Translations under genes and position numbers: made by a program
In this document: positions 3,936 through 5,394 of the stretch, one piece after another
Layout: the number at the start of each line of letters is the position of its first letter
Position numbering within the stretch: the first letter of the stretch is position 1
Source of the DNA: Desulfobacterales bacterium
GTDB taxonomy: Bacteria > Desulfobacterota > Desulfobacteria > Desulfobacterales > ETH-SRB1
NCBI GenBank assembly: GCA_030017395.1
Contig: JASEIZ010000152.1
Coordinates: 1-5,394 of the forward strand
Reading direction: 5' to 3'
DNA: 5,394 nucleotides
The notes under the pieces: generated by a model
Seen by the model: the letters and a program-made list of their open reading frames with translations, nothing else
Database searches by the model: none
Told to the model about the DNA's origin: nothing

Positions 3936-5394
3936 ATGTCGGAAAGTTTTTTGGCGAGTAAGCGAATAAGGAAAGACTTCAGCAAGATACGGAAGATCGT
4001 TGAGATTCCAAATCTTATAAGTATGCAAACGGAATCGTTTAAACGTTTTATGCAAATGGACGTTCCTCCTGAAAAGCGTAAAGATATCGGATTACAGTCC
4101 GTATTTAAGTCTGTTTTTCCGATAAAAGACTTTACAGGAAGTGCTTCTCTTGAGTTTGTGTCTTACAGGCTGTGCGACATTAAGCATAGTATTGAAGAAT
4201 GTGTCCATAGAGGGATGAGTTATGAAATGCCAATACGTATTACCGTAAGGCTTGTGGTGTATGATGTTGATAAGGAAGCTCAAATTTCCAATATCCGGGA
4301 CATAAAGGAACAGGAAATATACTTCGGCACCATTCCCTTGATGACGGAAAGGGGCACATTTATCGTTAATGGAACCGAGCGGATTGTAGTAAGCCAGCTT
4401 CACCGATCATCCGGTGTTTTTTTCGATCATGATAAAGGCAAGACACATGCTAGTGGTAAAATAATATATACTTCCAGAATCATTCCTGTACGTGGTTCAT
4501 GGATCGATATGGAAATAGACCATAAAGGTATAGTTTATGTCAGGATTGACAGACGGCGTAAATTTCCTATTACAATGCTTTTCAAGGCCTTTGGCTATTC
4601 TTCTGAAGATATTCTTGCTTATTTCTATAAAACTGAAAAAATTATTTTACACGGAAAGAGTTATTTTAAGCAATTCAAGAGCGCAAGTAGATTTGTTCAT
4701 GATAGCCTTAAGGGTCAGCATGCCTCCAAGGATATCAAATGCCCTAAAACCGGAGAGATTGTTGTAAAAAAAGGCCGAATAATTACACAGCGTTTAATTA
4801 AAAGGATGGAATCGTTAAACATAGAAAGTATTCCGATAGATGTTGAATATATTTTGGGTAGAATATTTGTATCGACGATACATGATCCAAACACCGGAAG
4901 TCCTATCGTCAAATGCAATGAAACTGTTGATGACGACGCCTTGAAAAAGCTGAAAAATGCCGGTATAAATCAATTTGACTTGCTCTCTATTGATGGTGTG
5001 CGCAATAGTGATTCCATATGCAGGACACTTTCATTGGATATGGTTGAAAAAAGAGAGGAGGCGCTGGTTGAAATATACAGAAGGCTTAGACCCGGGAATC
5101 CCCCTGTTCCTGAGGTGGCACAGGACTTTCTTGATAATCTGTTTTTTAAGGCAACTTATTATGATCTTTCAGGTGTAGGTCGCTTGAAGATTAATCTACG
5201 CCTCGGCATTAATACTTCTATTGATTTAAGGATATTAAGAAAAGAGGATATACTTCTTACGGCAAAAACTCTTATAGATCTCAGGGACACCAAAGGTGCT
5301 GTTGATGATATTGATCACCTTGGAAATAGACATCTAAAAAGGGTGGGAGAGCTTCTGAATGATCAGGTTAAGATTGCCCTTGGAAGAGTTAATT
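3936..5394 (+). CDS. rpoB: DNA-directed RNA polymerase beta subunit, N-terminal 486 residues (partial)
   Basis: The frame is open from ATG 3936 to the window edge, giving 486 complete codons of a protein usually 1,300-1,400 long. The beta subunit forms one pincer of RNA polymerase and half of the active site. Visible features are KRIRKDFSKI and an IPNLISMQTESFKRFM segment at the start, VFPIKDFTGSASLEFVSYRL, DIKEQEIYFGTIPLMTERGTFIVNGTERIVVSQLHRS (protrusion), FFDHDKGKTHASGKI and RGSWIDME with VRIDRRRKFPITMLFKAFGY entering the lobe, RRLRPGNPPVPE, YDLSGVGRLKINLRLG and VDDIDHLGNRHLKRVGELL. It stops shortly before the main rifampicin-resistance cluster. GGAG at 3927-3930 precedes the ATG by 5 nt. 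Residue 159 is Ser (HRSSGV) where the family has Pro (HRSPGV). It follows rplL by 67 nt, in the usual order. Confidence 0.97.
   Translation, partial: MSESFLASKRIRKDFSKIRKIVEIPNLISMQTESFKRFMQMDVPPEKRKDIGLQSVFKSVFPIKDFTGSASLEFVSYRLCDIKHSIEECVHRGMSYEMPIRITVRLVVYDVDKEAQISNIRDIKEQEIYFGTIPLMTERGTFIVNGTERIVVSQLHRSSGVFFDHDKGKTHASGKIIYTSRIIPVRGSWIDMEIDHKGIVYVRIDRRRKFPITMLFKAFGYSSEDILAYFYKTEKIILHGKSYFKQFKSASRFVHDSLKGQHASKDIKCPKTGEIVVKKGRIITQRLIKRMESLNIESIPIDVEYILGRIFVSTIHDPNTGSPIVKCNETVDDDALKKLKNAGINQFDLLSIDGVRNSDSICRTLSLDMVEKREEALVEIYRRLRPGNPPVPEVAQDFLDNLFFKATYYDLSGVGRLKINLRLGINTSIDLRILRKEDILLTAKTLIDLRDTKGAVDDIDHLGNRHLKRVGELLNDQVKIALGRVN

Noticed and set aside
4537..5178. Open frames overlapping rpoB in other + strand frames (4537-4767 and 4975-5178)
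   Set aside because: The rpoB frame is uninterrupted and matches conserved RpoB motifs throughout; the alternative frames show nothing recognisable, so no frameshift or nested gene is supported.

Overview
The window is one strand-coherent block of the translation/transcription 'core' gene cluster: the 3' end of tuf, then rpmG, tRNA-Trp(CCA), secE, nusG, rplK, rplA, rplJ, rplL and the first 486 codons of rpoB. Everything reads on the + strand. The base composition is moderately AT-rich. The order tuf-rpmG-trnW-secE-nusG-L11-L1-L10-L12-rpoB, the four-cysteine L33, a SecE with a single predicted membrane helix, and the look of NusG, L1 and RpoB suggest a Gram-negative bacterium of the Desulfobacterota (former Deltaproteobacteria) type. 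That placement is inferred from gene order and remembered family resemblance, not from a search.

Layout. Positions 1-55 hold the last 17 residues of EF-Tu. Positions 74-321 hold L33 and a tRNA-Trp with encoded CCA, packed with short spacers. Positions 375-1310 hold secE and nusG, 18 nt apart. A 117-nt spacer with short iterated repeats precedes rplK and rplA (1428-2582). A 278-nt leader (2583-2860) precedes rplJ. It carries a recognisable L10-binding-type RNA fold and an intrinsic terminator that re-uses part of that fold, so it looks like a ribosomal-protein autoregulatory attenuator. rplJ (TTG start) is separated from rplL by 99 nt with two inverted repeats. rpoB begins 67 nt after rplL and runs off the window.

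How the genes work together. EF-Tu, L33, L11, L1, L10 and L7/L12 serve the ribosome; L11, L10 and L7/L12 build the GTPase-associated stalk that recruits EF-Tu and EF-G. tRNA-Trp is co-located with them. SecE is the small essential subunit of the SecYEG translocon. NusG couples RNA polymerase (RpoB) to Rho or to the ribosome. Such clusters are normally balanced by feedback from free ribosomal proteins, and the rplJ leader is the clearest sign of that here.

I see no undescribed biological system in this window. The points that merit a second look are the overlapping folds of the rplJ leader, the paired hairpins before rplL, a Pro-to-Ser change in a very conserved RpoB motif, the hydrophilic extension of SecE, and the repeat-like text of the nusG-rplK spacer.
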